The translations under genes were made by a program, and so were the position numbers. Positions 1-9,900 of a stretch of DNA of 64,000 nt are shown piece after piece. The stretch spans positions 1 through 64,000 of the forward strand of contig JAFTRV010000061.1 in the NCBI GenBank assembly GCA_017462065.1, given 5' to 3'. The notes beneath the pieces are model-generated. The model did not search any database and was not told where the DNA came from. It was given only the letters and a program-made list of their open reading frames with translations. This DNA is from Bacteroidaceae bacterium. Its GTDB lineage: Bacteria > Bacteroidota > Bacteroidia > Bacteroidales > Bacteroidaceae. Each line of letters opens with the position of its first letter. Positions within the stretch are counted from its first letter, which is position 1.

Positions 1-641
1 AAACTATCATTGCCTGTATTATATGGAGGGTCAATATAAATCAACTTAACCTTACCCGCATACTTCCTTTTTAGAGAGTGTAATGCAAGCAGGTTATTAC
101 CTTTTATGATGAGATTGTCATCCATAGATATACTATCAACTCCGTGTTCTCCATCTACATCATAGCGTTTGAAATTGGTTAGCACCTTCGGCTCCGTCAA
201 GCGATTGATTTCATCTGGAGCAAGAATCTCGTTCCAAAACACCTCGTTTCGCTTTGCATCCTCTTTTGTTTGTCCACCTTCGAGCACACAATCTTTGTAT
301 GGCCACGAAAGAACAACCTCTCGACTCTCTGAAAGGAAATCGCCATCTTCGTTGGTCAATCCGACTTTATTTTTGAATGAAGTATAGCTATCGGGCAAGA
401 ACCGTTTGTTCATTACAAACTTTTGAAACTTGACCTTATCAAATACCAAAACACCTTCAACCTCCGTAAAGAAATTGCGTTTTAATCCATCGTGTGAAAG
501 CAATTTTGCAATTAACTTGGGATGGAGTGCGAGAGCAGCCTCTACAATTGCATTTTTTAGAAGCACAGCATCTTCAGTGCAATAGGTGCTTTCCATGCGA
601 AGAAGGTTTTCTAATTCTATAAATAGATTCTTGTTGTCCAT
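1..641 (-). CDS. Type III-like site-specific adenine DNA methyltransferase (Mod), N-terminal part only
   Basis: Runs off the left edge, so only about 213 N-terminal residues are present; it starts with ATG at 639-641. Reading the complement gives the amino-methyltransferase motif IV DPPYNTGN close to the edge, preceded by a stretch typical of type III Mod subunits (ending SMDDNLIIKGNNLLALHSLK). Family knowledge: such enzymes transfer a methyl group from SAM to adenine N6, and in type III restriction systems Mod also recognises the DNA. It lies 9 bases downstream of the SNF2 helicase on the same strand, so the two are probably one operon. The order helicase then mod is the reverse of the usual mod-res order. 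The SAM-binding motif I and the target-recognition domain should lie beyond the window. Low GC compared with the prophage suggests an accessory origin. Confidence 0.88.
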   Translation of the reverse strand, partial: MDNKNLFIELENLLRMESTYCTEDAVLLKNAIVEAALALHPKLIAKLLSHDGLKRNFFTEVEGVLVFDKVKFQKFVMNKRFLPDSYTSFKNKVGLTNEDGDFLSESREVVLSWPYKDCVLEGGQTKEDAKRNEVFWNEILAPDEINRLTEPKVLTNFKRYDVDGEHGVDSISMDDNLIIKGNNLLALHSLKRKYAGKVKLIYIDPPYNTGNDS

Positions 642-650
642 ATTATCGGG

Positions 651-3530
651 TTATTTAATTATCCACTTGATTGTATATTCATCGACTATCTCCATTTTTC
701 CATCAGCAAGTTCATATAAATGGGAAATAATCTTATTCTTATCTTTCTTCAGTTCTTCTCGCTTTTGGTCAAACTCACGCCAAGCGGCATCACGCTTGTC
801 ATTAAGGGCATCTTTCTCTTTCTGAATAGCAAGTTTCTTGCGGATATTTCGTTCACACACAAACTCATTATTTTTCTCATCAATAGCCTTATCTAATTCT
901 GTGAGTTTCTGTTGCAAAGCCTTTCGATTATCTTCTGCCCAATTTTCTACTTTCGTTATTTCTGTAGTAATAAGGTCAGAATTACGCAGTTCTAAATTCT
1001 CTAAAAGATTATCCTGCTCTGTTTCTATTATTTCACCGAGTTCATCTGCGATTATTGTATCTTGATATGATACTACCTTTGCAGGGAGAGACAGGAGGCG
1101 TATAGCAAAGTCACGCTCCATTTTATTACCATACTTATCGGTAGCGGCTAACAATATATGTTCTTCAGCCTCATTCAAAGAATCGTATCTTACTATTCTG
1201 AAAGTCAAATAGCCACTATTTCCAATATTTTGCCTGAGAATAGATATGATACCACCCTTACCGTTGTAGTCAAATTCTACAATAGCACTAGGCGTTTCAT
1301 TTTGTTTAGCTTTATTCACAACCCATTGTGCAAGAGGATGGGATATACGATAGTTATATCCAGCCGATGTGTCTTTGTCAAAGCTATAAGTACCGGTATG
1401 TATTCCATTTACAGGTGAGTTGTATAGTGTAAATTCGTATTTAGCATTTGAATTGACACTGATATCACTATTAAGCATGCCACAAGTAAGTTCCCATAAG
1501 AGCAAATTATGTTTGTTCAGCAAAGTATTATCCTTCGTTTCTCGAATCTTCAGTTTCTCGATGACCTCTTCATCAAAGTTCTCAAAAAGAGAAACCTTTG
1601 TTTGTTGCATACTGTCCTCAATATCATCACGAAGTTCCTCCTGCAAGTTGTCAAAAGCACGATCAATATCCTCAGTGGTGCGACACTGTTGATATATCGC
1701 CAAAATGCGTTTTTCAAAATCGACGCCATTATCAATAGAACCAAGTACCTCATCGCTTGCTCCGAATACACCCTTGAACAGATTGAATTTCTGATCCAAT
1801 AGTTCATATACTCGTTGGTCGGCTCGATTGGATTTATTAATGAAGTTGACAACAACCACATCATATTTCTGCCCATACCTATGACAGCGACCTATACGCT
1901 GTTCTACACGTTGTGGATTCCACGGTAGGTCATAATTGACAATCAGTGAACAGAATTGCAGGTTTATACCCTCGGCTGCAGCTTCGGTTGCAATCATTAT
2001 CTGGGCATTGTCCTTGAAATACTCTACTAATGCCTGTCGCTTGTCTGCCGTCTTCGATCCTGTAATACGACTTGTATTTTTGTACTTTTCGAGCCAGTCG
2101 TTATATATCTCCTTTGATTTTGTATCATTATTTGAGCCGTTGAAAAGAATAATCTTTCCTGAATAGCCGTTTTCTTCCAACAGGTTATATAGGTACTCTT
2201 GTGTACGGCGACTTTCAGTAAATATCAATGCTTTCCGAGGAGCATTCATGCCATCCATATGTTCAAAGCCCAAGCGTAGCGCATTGAGTAGGCAAGTTCC
2301 CTTACTATTAGAAGATATGCCGACAGCTAATTTGTGTATATCTTTTAATTCGTTTATTTCAAGTTTAATTTCTTCAATATCTTGTGGTGTCAGAACTTTC
2401 TTTTCCACAATAGTATCTTCTTCATCCTCAGCCTCTTCATCCAACCATTCATCTTGATAATTGTCGTATTCCTCGTAATTGTTACTTAATTCCTCATTGA
2501 TATTGCAACCATTGCTCGTTATCAAATTCTCCAAACGTAGAATGATTGATTCCAAGGTTCCGGCAATCGCTAATGTTGATGATGCCAACAATTTATACAG
2601 AATAAGAGATATAAGCGTACGCTGTGAATTGGGCAATCCAAAACTATCCGTTCGCTCTAAATATTTGTTGATTCGTGTACTGAGTTCTATTTCCTCGGCT
2701 GTTGGGAAATATTCTTGCACCAAAGGAATACGATTGGTGTACTTAACATAGGCTTGTACTTGGCTTCTCAATGTACGATGAACAATTGGCAATATACGTC
2801 TTCTCAACTCCAAATAAGTATCTTCGTTCCTTAAAGCAACCTTATTGTATTGAGAAGAGAAACTTGCCAAACTGCCGAAATAGCCATTGTCAATTATGGA
2901 TATTAGCCCATACAGTTCTTTGATGTCATTCTGCAAAGGTGTAGCAGTAAGAAGTAATTTCTTAAATCGTTGCAATCCGAGTTTTAGTGCTAATCCTGTT
3001 TTGTTATTGTTGCGATACACATTGCGAAGTGCGTGAGCTTCGTCAATTACAACCAAATCCCAATCGACACGGCTTATATGTTCTATATTCTTTCGAGCAA
3101 AAGGGTATGAGCAAATTACAATGTTGTTCGTTGTGTCAAACGGATTCTTGTATGTATTATTAAGAATTTGATTAAACAACTTCTTTTCAAGTATAATCGA
3201 AGGAAGGTAAAATTTATCTTCAAGTTCTACGCTCCATTGTTTTCTCAATGTAGCAGGAGATATGATAAGGATATGGCGTTTCCTTTCAGCCCAATGCTGA
3301 CTGATAACTAATGCAGCTTCAATAGTTTTTCCTAAGCCAACCTCATCTGCAAGAATGGCTCCCATACTCAAAGGAGAACGGAACGCGAAAAGCGCTGCCT
3401 CCACTTGATGTGGATTCAAATCAACTTTTGCTTCAGAGAGAACACTTGTAAATTTATCCTCATCTGAAGCATTACGTTTTTTACTTAATTCCCAAGCAAA
3501 ATATTTCGTTTGGTATGGGGTATATGCCAT
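651..3530 (-). CDS. SNF2/RapA-type DEAD/DEAH helicase of a defence-like operon
   Basis: A 959-residue superfamily 2 ATPase. Visible motifs: Walker A DEVGLGKT (residues 62-69), Walker B DEAH (163-166), motif III TATP (195-198), and the C-terminal helicase motif VI QRIGRCHRYGQ. An acidic linker (EEYDNYQDEWLDEEAEDEEDT) separates the lobes, and the last 150 residues or so look coiled-coil, rich in E, K, D and R. No PD-(D/E)XK nuclease signature is apparent at the C-terminus, so this is not an ordinary type III Res subunit. SNF2 helicases beside adenine methyltransferases occur in phage-defence islands such as class 1 DISARM (DrmD with DrmMI); homology to DrmD itself is an inference only. The operon continues into the methyltransferase. 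The gene is preceded by the inverted-repeat switch at 3545-3735. Confidence 0.9.
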   Translation of the reverse strand: MAYTPYQTKYFAWELSKKRNASDEDKFTSVLSEAKVDLNPHQVEAALFAFRSPLSMGAILADEVGLGKTIEAALVISQHWAERKRHILIISPATLRKQWSVELEDKFYLPSIILEKKLFNQILNNTYKNPFDTTNNIVICSYPFARKNIEHISRVDWDLVVIDEAHALRNVYRNNNKTGLALKLGLQRFKKLLLTATPLQNDIKELYGLISIIDNGYFGSLASFSSQYNKVALRNEDTYLELRRRILPIVHRTLRSQVQAYVKYTNRIPLVQEYFPTAEEIELSTRINKYLERTDSFGLPNSQRTLISLILYKLLASSTLAIAGTLESIILRLENLITSNGCNINEELSNNYEEYDNYQDEWLDEEAEDEEDTIVEKKVLTPQDIEEIKLEINELKDIHKLAVGISSNSKGTCLLNALRLGFEHMDGMNAPRKALIFTESRRTQEYLYNLLEENGYSGKIILFNGSNNDTKSKEIYNDWLEKYKNTSRITGSKTADKRQALVEYFKDNAQIMIATEAAAEGINLQFCSLIVNYDLPWNPQRVEQRIGRCHRYGQKYDVVVVNFINKSNRADQRVYELLDQKFNLFKGVFGASDEVLGSIDNGVDFEKRILAIYQQCRTTEDIDRAFDNLQEELRDDIEDSMQQTKVSLFENFDEEVIEKLKIRETKDNTLLNKHNLLLWELTCGMLNSDISVNSNAKYEFTLYNSPVNGIHTGTYSFDKDTSAGYNYRISHPLAQWVVNKAKQNETPSAIVEFDYNGKGGIISILRQNIGNSGYLTFRIVRYDSLNEAEEHILLAATDKYGNKMERDFAIRLLSLPAKVVSYQDTIIADELGEIIETEQDNLLENLELRNSDLITTEITKVENWAEDNRKALQQKLTELDKAIDEKNNEFVCERNIRKKLAIQKEKDALNDKRDAAWREFDQKREELKKDKNKIISHLYELADGKMEIVDEYTIKWIIK

Positions 3531-3544
3531 AGTTATCTTCTTTT

Positions 3545-3735
3545 TCTCTATGTAAGAGATACTATAGAAGACGGAACTTGCTGATTATTAGATGGTATTT
3601 CATTTTGTTTATCTGCTTTTGCTAAACAATCACACACAATTATATGGCTGTCAGCCTTTTTATTGGCTCCAAAATGGTGTTAGTTGCTTTATTTTGCGTA
3701 ATTTTGCAGTAAATTAAGTATCTCTTACATAGAGA
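3545..3735. repeat. 19-bp perfect inverted repeat flanking a 153-bp segment: candidate invertible promoter
   Basis: The left arm, 3545-3563 (TCTCTATGTAAGAGATACT), is exactly repeated in reverse complement at 3717-3735. The 153-bp interior carries one promoter-like -7 element on the plus strand (TAATTTTG, 3699-3706) and a small plus-strand hairpin followed by T residues (GGCTGTCAGCC, 3646-3656). The minus strand upstream of the helicase start at 3530 shows no TAnnTTTG element in the current order. Inverting the segment would place TAATTTTG about 50 bp upstream of the helicase ATG and point it at the gene. Bacteroides capsule and envelope loci use invertible promoters with short inverted repeats and tyrosine or serine recombinases; the recombinase at 3765-4961 is the obvious candidate enzyme. 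The alternative is part of the prophage attachment region. Confidence 0.7.
3699..3706 (+). promoter_or_regulatory. -7 promoter element inside the invertible segment, facing away from the helicase
   Basis: TAATTTTG matches the Bacteroidota -7 consensus TAnnTTTG. No clear TTTG box is present 19-21 bp upstream (the sequence there is around TGTTAG), so strength is uncertain. As drawn it fires rightward into the 3' end of the recombinase gene, antisense to it. In the inverted arrangement it would drive the helicase and methyltransferase genes. Confidence 0.5.
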
Positions 3736-3764
3736 GCAATCTTTTTGCTAAACATCTTCACTTC

Positions 3765-4961
3765 TTACAAATCCTTTAATATCTGCGCATTTGCTCTGTC
3801 GACTACGGCATTATCCAATGATGCCAGATAGATTTGTGTAGTCATCTCTGAATCGTGTCCCATTCCCTCACTGATAACCGAAATAGGAATGTTCTTACTT
3901 TTAGCAATGCTCGCCCACGAATGACGGGCAACATATAGTGTTAAGGGAATGGATAGCCCAACCATCTTTGCAATTTCTTTTAGTGTCTTATTGGTACGGT
4001 AAAGCATATTCTTATATTGGCTTCTATCGTATGGATATTTGAGAATGGGCAACAAATATGGGCTGCAATAATCAGTATCGTACTTCTCCACAATCTCTTG
4101 CATACACCTCTCCCAACGGATAAAGAGTTGTTGCCCGGTCTTGCGTCTGCGGTATGATAGTATGCCATTGGAAAGATCTTTCTTCTTGAGGTACGCCATA
4201 TCAATGAACGACATTCCGCGAGTGTAAAATGAGAACATAAACATATCCCTTGCGAAGTCCAACGATGGTTGCAATGACAAGTCGAGGTTCTTAATCTGCT
4301 TGATAGCTTTTAACGGAATTGCTCTCTTGACAGTCTTATCAACACCGGTATAAACGTGCTTGAACGGATTTCGATTGGTGGTCAAATCCTTTTCAACTGC
4401 ACGATTATAGACTGCTCGGAGTATTCGCATATAGAACGAGGTACTGTTCTTGGTCAGTCCCCTGCCCTGCAAATATGCCTCATACATCAGCATTAAATCG
4501 GAGTCAATATCTTCCAATAACACATCTTTATTCTCTCTAAACTGCATGAAACTCTTAAGCGTGCAGCGATAGGTCTCCGATGTGCGTTGCTTGCCCATTT
4601 GCTGCAGGCGTGTTATTACATTCTGCATGAAATTGAAGAGGGATTGCCTGTTCGCACTCTCCTTGAACGCAATGACAATATCATCCGCCGTGTATTGGAT
4701 ACGTTTGCTACCGAGTCGCTCTATAATTGCTTTCAGCCTCTTTACATCCCATTTTATCCTTTCTTCGATAGAATGCAGGTAATTCGCACGGTTGCTGTCG
4801 CCTATAACAACGGTTTCGCCATTCTCATTCCACTCATAAGCAAAAAGCCTGTAATCCGTCTTTAGCTGACGGATTACACGGCTCTTGATTATTTGATAAT
4901 AAACTACGCCCTCCTTGCATTCGTGAGTCGAGGGCCGGAACTTAACTTTTACGTTTGCCAT
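3765..4961 (-). CDS. Tyrosine recombinase (prophage integrase or DNA invertase)
   Basis: 398 residues, the usual size for Bacteroidota integrases with an arm-binding N-terminal domain and a SAM-like core-binding domain (about residues 105-190). The catalytic set is visible: R248 (FYTRGMS), K274 (RRKTGQ), R346-H347 (YVARHSWA, where the family His of HxxR is Tyr343), H369 (EGMGHD) and nucleophile Y378 (TQIYLA). The ATG lies 4 bases after the portal stop, so the gene is translationally placed at the end of the late operon that starts at 12309. It may excise and integrate the prophage, invert the segment at 3545-3735, or both. An integrase at the end of a structural operon is unusual, but the position next to the left end of the element fits an integrase beside attP. 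Function as a recombinase is secure; the substrate is inferred. Confidence 0.92.
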   Translation of the reverse strand: MANVKVKFRPSTHECKEGVVYYQIIKSRVIRQLKTDYRLFAYEWNENGETVVIGDSNRANYLHSIEERIKWDVKRLKAIIERLGSKRIQYTADDIVIAFKESANRQSLFNFMQNVITRLQQMGKQRTSETYRCTLKSFMQFRENKDVLLEDIDSDLMLMYEAYLQGRGLTKNSTSFYMRILRAVYNRAVEKDLTTNRNPFKHVYTGVDKTVKRAIPLKAIKQIKNLDLSLQPSLDFARDMFMFSFYTRGMSFIDMAYLKKKDLSNGILSYRRRKTGQQLFIRWERCMQEIVEKYDTDYCSPYLLPILKYPYDRSQYKNMLYRTNKTLKEIAKMVGLSIPLTLYVARHSWASIAKSKNIPISVISEGMGHDSEMTTQIYLASLDNAVVDRANAQILKDL

Positions 4962-4965
4962 AGAG

Positions 4966-6951
4966 TCATGGTTTTATCTTTGCATTATCCATTTCCTCTT
5001 TAACGGAAGTGCCGGGTTGCTGCATTGCGCTATCGCTGCCTTTGCCGCCGTTCTCTACCGCCGAGAGGAGCTCGGGTGGTATTCCCTCCATTGGGGCTCC
5101 TTTGGCAGCCTGTTCTTCGTTGCGTTTTATGGCTTCGAGTATCTTGCCGGCAAAGGGGAACGAGGTGTTCTCGAGCAGGGTCTTCACATCGAGGGCGTTG
5201 CTACGGAAGAGGTCCATGAGGAAGTCATTGGCAAGCATCTGGTAGGCAGGTGTGTTGTAGCCGTCGGATATTGTGATGTCTATCTCGCTGTTCTGCACCT
5301 TCTGCGGGTTGTACCATTTAGCCTCGTCGGAGTACTGCAAGCCTGCCATTTCGATGTAACGCTGCTCGTTGTAGAACTGCTGAATGGTCTTCATCAGCTT
5401 TGTGTCACGACGGCGGCGGAATGTCCTGAAGCTGTCGAAGAGCCCTTTCATGTTCAGCGAGGAGTTCTGTATCTGCTGGGCATAGAGCGATGCCGGAGTG
5501 CCCGACTTGGGGGCCTGCCCCTGCATGGCGGAATTGACTCCCGATATTTCGTTTATCAGGCGCAGCTGAAGGTTGAGCAGCTCAAAGTCGCCTGCCACTG
5601 ACGCTCCGCTGTTGTACTGACGCACTACTCCGTCGATGCTCTGCCCGGGCTTGAGCTTCACGAAAAGCACGCCGTTGTAACGTACGTACTCGTCGATAAT
5701 CTCTTCACGCGACATGCTCTCGAAAGCGTCGTCATCGACGACAAGCACTCCTTTTGACGATGTCCCTCGGATGAAGTCTATGAGGGTGGCTGTACGGTTT
5801 ATGGCCCGCTGCTGGTCTATGAACTGCTCCACGAAGTTGCCTAACCGCCCCTGGACAAGGGGATAGAGATGCAGCACATAGTTATGTTCGCCATGCCAAT
5901 ATGGGCTGCGTCCCTCCTGAAGCACGTCGCCATAGGGTGTCATGTAGCGATAGTACCAGAAACGCTCTGTCGCAAAATTGTACTTGATGAGCAGCAGCTC
6001 TTCTTCGGCAGCGTTGCGAGACTCCATGCGGCGACGCTCGTTCTCCTCGTCGAACATCCGCTTGCTTTCGGGCGTATATGGCTCGTAGCCCCATGTGCCC
6101 CGCATCTCGTCGGTCCAATAGTAGGCATCGCGCGACTCGAGCTTCCAGCCGAGTATGACACGGCATAGCGAGCTGCGGGAGGCTGAGAAGAAGGTGAGGC
6201 CGGCTGTTTCGTCACCCTGCACCGCCCTGTTGATAGATATGAAACTGCGGACATCGCCGTATGCGTTCTCTATGAACTCTTTCTTTTGCGGCGTAGTAGC
6301 GAAGTGGGCTATGACCTCGTCGAGCGGCAAGTCGAAGATTTCTCCTATGCATGTCACGTCCCACATACGCACGTCCTCGAGGTTGGCGTTGAAAAAGAGC
6401 CTCGAGGGGTTTACGCTGTAGACCCACACGTCACGCCGGTCCTTCGAGGGGTTTATTCCGTACTCTACCCTCTGCGCCACCATGCCGCCGTTAAGTAGCA
6501 TACGCATTGAGTCGGCGTCGAGTTCTTCAAGCTCGTTTATATCGTGGACGTACTCTATCGCCACCGACATCATCTCGCCCACCTTAGCCTCGCCCTGGTC
6601 ACGGGCGACACAGACAGGACGCATCAGGTTCTGTCTCAGCTGGCCGTCGATGTTGTTGAGTATCGGGGCTATCATATTGTTCTTGAGCGGCACCTTGCCG
6701 TTCTTCTTTATCAGTTCGCCCTCGGTAATCTGCGAGAGAGTATCGGGGTCGGTGACAAGGTCGCCCCACTGGTCGCCGTAGCTATACATGAGGCTTCGCC
6801 GCAGTTTGCGGCGAGCCTCATCGAGAGAGTTCCAGCAGGCGGCGCACTCGTTGAGGAAGTCCGTAGCCTTCCCAGGAGAGGTCCTTATCGCAGGCCCTAC
6901 GGGCGAGCCCGCCGCCTTCACTCTCTTATCGAGAAATTTATTCGTTTTCAT
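4966..6951 (-). CDS. Phage portal protein (P22-like family)
   Basis: 661 residues, the size of podovirus portal proteins. The N-terminal part describes empty and membrane-free protein; features typical of Bacteroidota prophage portals are visible, including DGQLRQNLMRPVCVARD near residue 105, a central tryptophan/tyrosine-rich region, and the QGQAPKSGTPASLYAQQIQ stretch late in the protein that sits in the portal stem region of related proteins. The C-terminus is polar and disordered (GKGSDSAMQQPGTSVKEE). The role is the dodecameric DNA channel at one capsid vertex, binding terminase and the tail. It sits downstream of the ejection proteins and upstream of the recombinase, with gaps of only a few bases, in one minus-strand late operon. 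Portal and terminase at opposite ends of the element is not the usual terL-portal adjacency. Confidence 0.85.
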   Translation of the reverse strand: MKTNKFLDKRVKAAGSPVGPAIRTSPGKATDFLNECAACWNSLDEARRKLRRSLMYSYGDQWGDLVTDPDTLSQITEGELIKKNGKVPLKNNMIAPILNNIDGQLRQNLMRPVCVARDQGEAKVGEMMSVAIEYVHDINELEELDADSMRMLLNGGMVAQRVEYGINPSKDRRDVWVYSVNPSRLFFNANLEDVRMWDVTCIGEIFDLPLDEVIAHFATTPQKKEFIENAYGDVRSFISINRAVQGDETAGLTFFSASRSSLCRVILGWKLESRDAYYWTDEMRGTWGYEPYTPESKRMFDEENERRRMESRNAAEEELLLIKYNFATERFWYYRYMTPYGDVLQEGRSPYWHGEHNYVLHLYPLVQGRLGNFVEQFIDQQRAINRTATLIDFIRGTSSKGVLVVDDDAFESMSREEIIDEYVRYNGVLFVKLKPGQSIDGVVRQYNSGASVAGDFELLNLQLRLINEISGVNSAMQGQAPKSGTPASLYAQQIQNSSLNMKGLFDSFRTFRRRRDTKLMKTIQQFYNEQRYIEMAGLQYSDEAKWYNPQKVQNSEIDITISDGYNTPAYQMLANDFLMDLFRSNALDVKTLLENTSFPFAGKILEAIKRNEEQAAKGAPMEGIPPELLSAVENGGKGSDSAMQQPGTSVKEEMDNAKIKP

Positions 6952-6958
6952 GAGTCAA

Positions 6959-9900
6959 TCAGTTGAGCTGCTTTTTATCATCATCGGTATTGTAACGCTT
7001 TTCGTCCATTTTACTGCGTTTTTCCAAATACTCCTTGCTTTTAATGTATGGCACTTTGTTGTGGATGTATTCGTCGTTGTACACATTATAGGTATTGTAT
7101 AGCCTTTCGATGTTCTCGGGTATCGTGTAATCGATATCATCGCTCAGACGCAGACGGTTGTCGAACGGATTGTCGGAGTGGTATCGTCGCAATTTCTTGT
7201 TTATGATATCGAGCGGGCCGGTAAAATATGGCTCAAGGTCGGCGAGCTTCTCGAAGACTATCTGCTTTTTTCGAGGAACAGCCTCGGTATCCATCGCCAT
7301 GCTCAGCCTGCGGCCGGAATTTGTCATCGGGAAACGTGCCCTTACGTTCTCGGCCTCCACATTGCCGCTGAACGACCTGTTCTTGCCCGTGAGCTTATAG
7401 AAGAGATAGTCATCGTATGTAGGAAAGCGTTCTTTGAATAGTTCGGGCTTGTGGCCGAACTGCACTTTGAACAATGCTCTAACCAGCTTCTTCATATCGC
7501 TATCATCAGCAGAACGGTCGTTCTGCGAGAGCATCCTCAAGTATGACTGGGCATCTCTGTATTTCTCCTCCAGTTCTCTCTCGACCGATGCGAGCCTGAG
7601 AGAAACGGACTTGCCGAAACCTTCGTACTCCTGAATCATGTTCTGTATAGTGCCCGAGAAGTGTTTTTCTTTTTCGGGCAACATAAAGAAGTTCTTGTTC
7701 ACGACCACCTCGCCTGTCCTGCCGTTAAAGTATGTGATATAAGGCGAATCGACGACAATTCTCACCGGGATATTGGCGAACTCAGGATAGGCATCGTAGA
7801 GGTCGAAGTCCTGAAGTATATCGTTAAGCCTCATATTCGTCGTCAATGGCTTGACCTCGTTATAAATCCTGTTCCACATGACCCTGTCGGCGTCATCCCA
7901 GGACCTGAGCGGCTTTTTCTTGAGGTACATGTAACTTTTATAAGCTTCTTGGTTGTTCTTTTCGAGCAGCTCGCCGATGTAATCATTCATCAGCATGCCT
8001 CTCTCGCCTGTCTCATACCTCCACTTGCCGTCGGAGCCGCGCTCCCAGCCCTGGGAGAACTTTATATAGTCCGCCTTGTAGCCCTTGCGTTCAAGTTCTT
8101 TGGAACGCTCTACGCTCGGCTGCGAGTTGCGGCGCGCCCTACGCATGTTCTCGGCACCCTTCTCGCCTATGAAACGGTAGTAGTAGCCGTCGAGCTGCTT
8201 CTCAATCTCGGCTTCGGTCATGTCATACTCTTTTCTTATTCTCTCCTGCTGCTCCTTTGAGAAATAGGGGTACTTGAGCAGCACCTTGTAGGGAAGAATA
8301 TACGCCGGAGTGTTCTTTATGTAGCCGTCGTCCTTAAGGAGCTCACGCATTTCGCCGCCGTACGCATTCTTGTCGAAATAGCCGGCCTCGTCCTTATGTG
8401 CCATCTCAAAATCGCCGAAGACATCCTTGCGGTGCCTTGCGACATCCTTCTTCTTCATCACGTAACGGCAGTGCGCCCTCATCAGCGTTTCGAGTTCCTG
8501 CTCGCTTATCTTGCGGTTCTTGCCGGTATAAATATTGAGCTTTACGAGAGAACTCTTTATAAAATCCTTGAAGCTCGCCATTATGCTGCGTTCACGGGCA
8601 TTGGGGTAGCTCTTCTCCACAATCTTGGCAAGGTACTCTTCGATTACCGTGTAGGCGTCGGCGCCGATGTACTGGTTGCGGGTACGCGAGATGCCGTCAA
8701 GCACGCTCTTGTCGGCCCTTTTGTATACCTCTTCGAGAAAATCGTAAAGACGATAGCCAAAGACCTTTCTCAGGCCTCCATGAGCGACAGCCTCATGCAC
8801 CACTGTCGATTCAAGGTCGCTGTAGCTCCTCATATTGGGCAGGTTTATGAATATCTTGCCCTTATTCTGCCAACCCAACGCCCTCAGCTGGTTGTCGTAC
8901 TCCATTACAGCGTCGATGTCTTTCATGTCGGGCATCGCAATCTCCCTCTTGTCGGTAATGAGATTAAGCTCAAAGCCGAACTTTCGTGAGAGTTCCTTCG
9001 CTCGCTTGCCGTAATATTCTATTTGCTCTTTTGTAGCCGCAGACTCATAGCCGCCCCTTGAACGGATGTCGCTCAGCGAAGGCATGCTCGCTGCAGGAAC
9101 GGAGCGGCCGCCTCCCTGCCCTTCGTATCTTTTCGCCATATTGAGCCTGTATTCGTTCACCTCGGACCTCTTGACATCGTCGTTGCTGTAACCGTAGAAC
9201 ATGCTCGAGAGGCCTTTGTCGAGCATCTCGGTGACACGGTCGGAGTTTGTGCCACGCTTCAGCATCTGCGCCTCGCTGCGTACATACGCCTCGTAATCGT
9301 CCAAAGCACGGTTTTCGGCAGGAGAGCAGTTGAAGAACTTTTTGTCGATTACCGACAGCATGCTTCCCTTTTCGAGACCATGTTTTTTCTCAATTGCACG
9401 ACGAACATTATACAGCTCCTCAACCATTCCGGGAGCGCTGTATGACGAGCGGTGCATCACCTCGTTTATCATGCTCTGCTCCGCATCGCTCAGCCTCTCT
9501 CTATTAGCCGACTTATACATGGCTTCGGCAAGCTCATTGACGTCCACCCCACGCTCTTTGGCATATATGCCCGCCTGACGCAGGAAGTTCTGCGAATTGA
9601 GGCCGTCGGTAAGTTCCTTTTCGAAGAAGGCTATTCTGTTACGGCGTATATTGCCTTTCTCGACCATAAGAAAGCTCTTCACATTACCGGCATGAGGAAA
9701 ATCCCTCTTTTCGATTACCTCGCCGTTGGCATTGAGCATCTCGACTCTCCAGGTGCCGTCATTCTTCTGCCTTGCCGAATAGTCGAACACTGCAGGCGGC
9801 GTCGATGTGACCTTATTCTCGACAATGAACATGAGTTTCGATTTTGCCGACGGCGACAGCTTGCGGTTGGACATTAGATTAGCGTAGCTCTCCTTTACGT

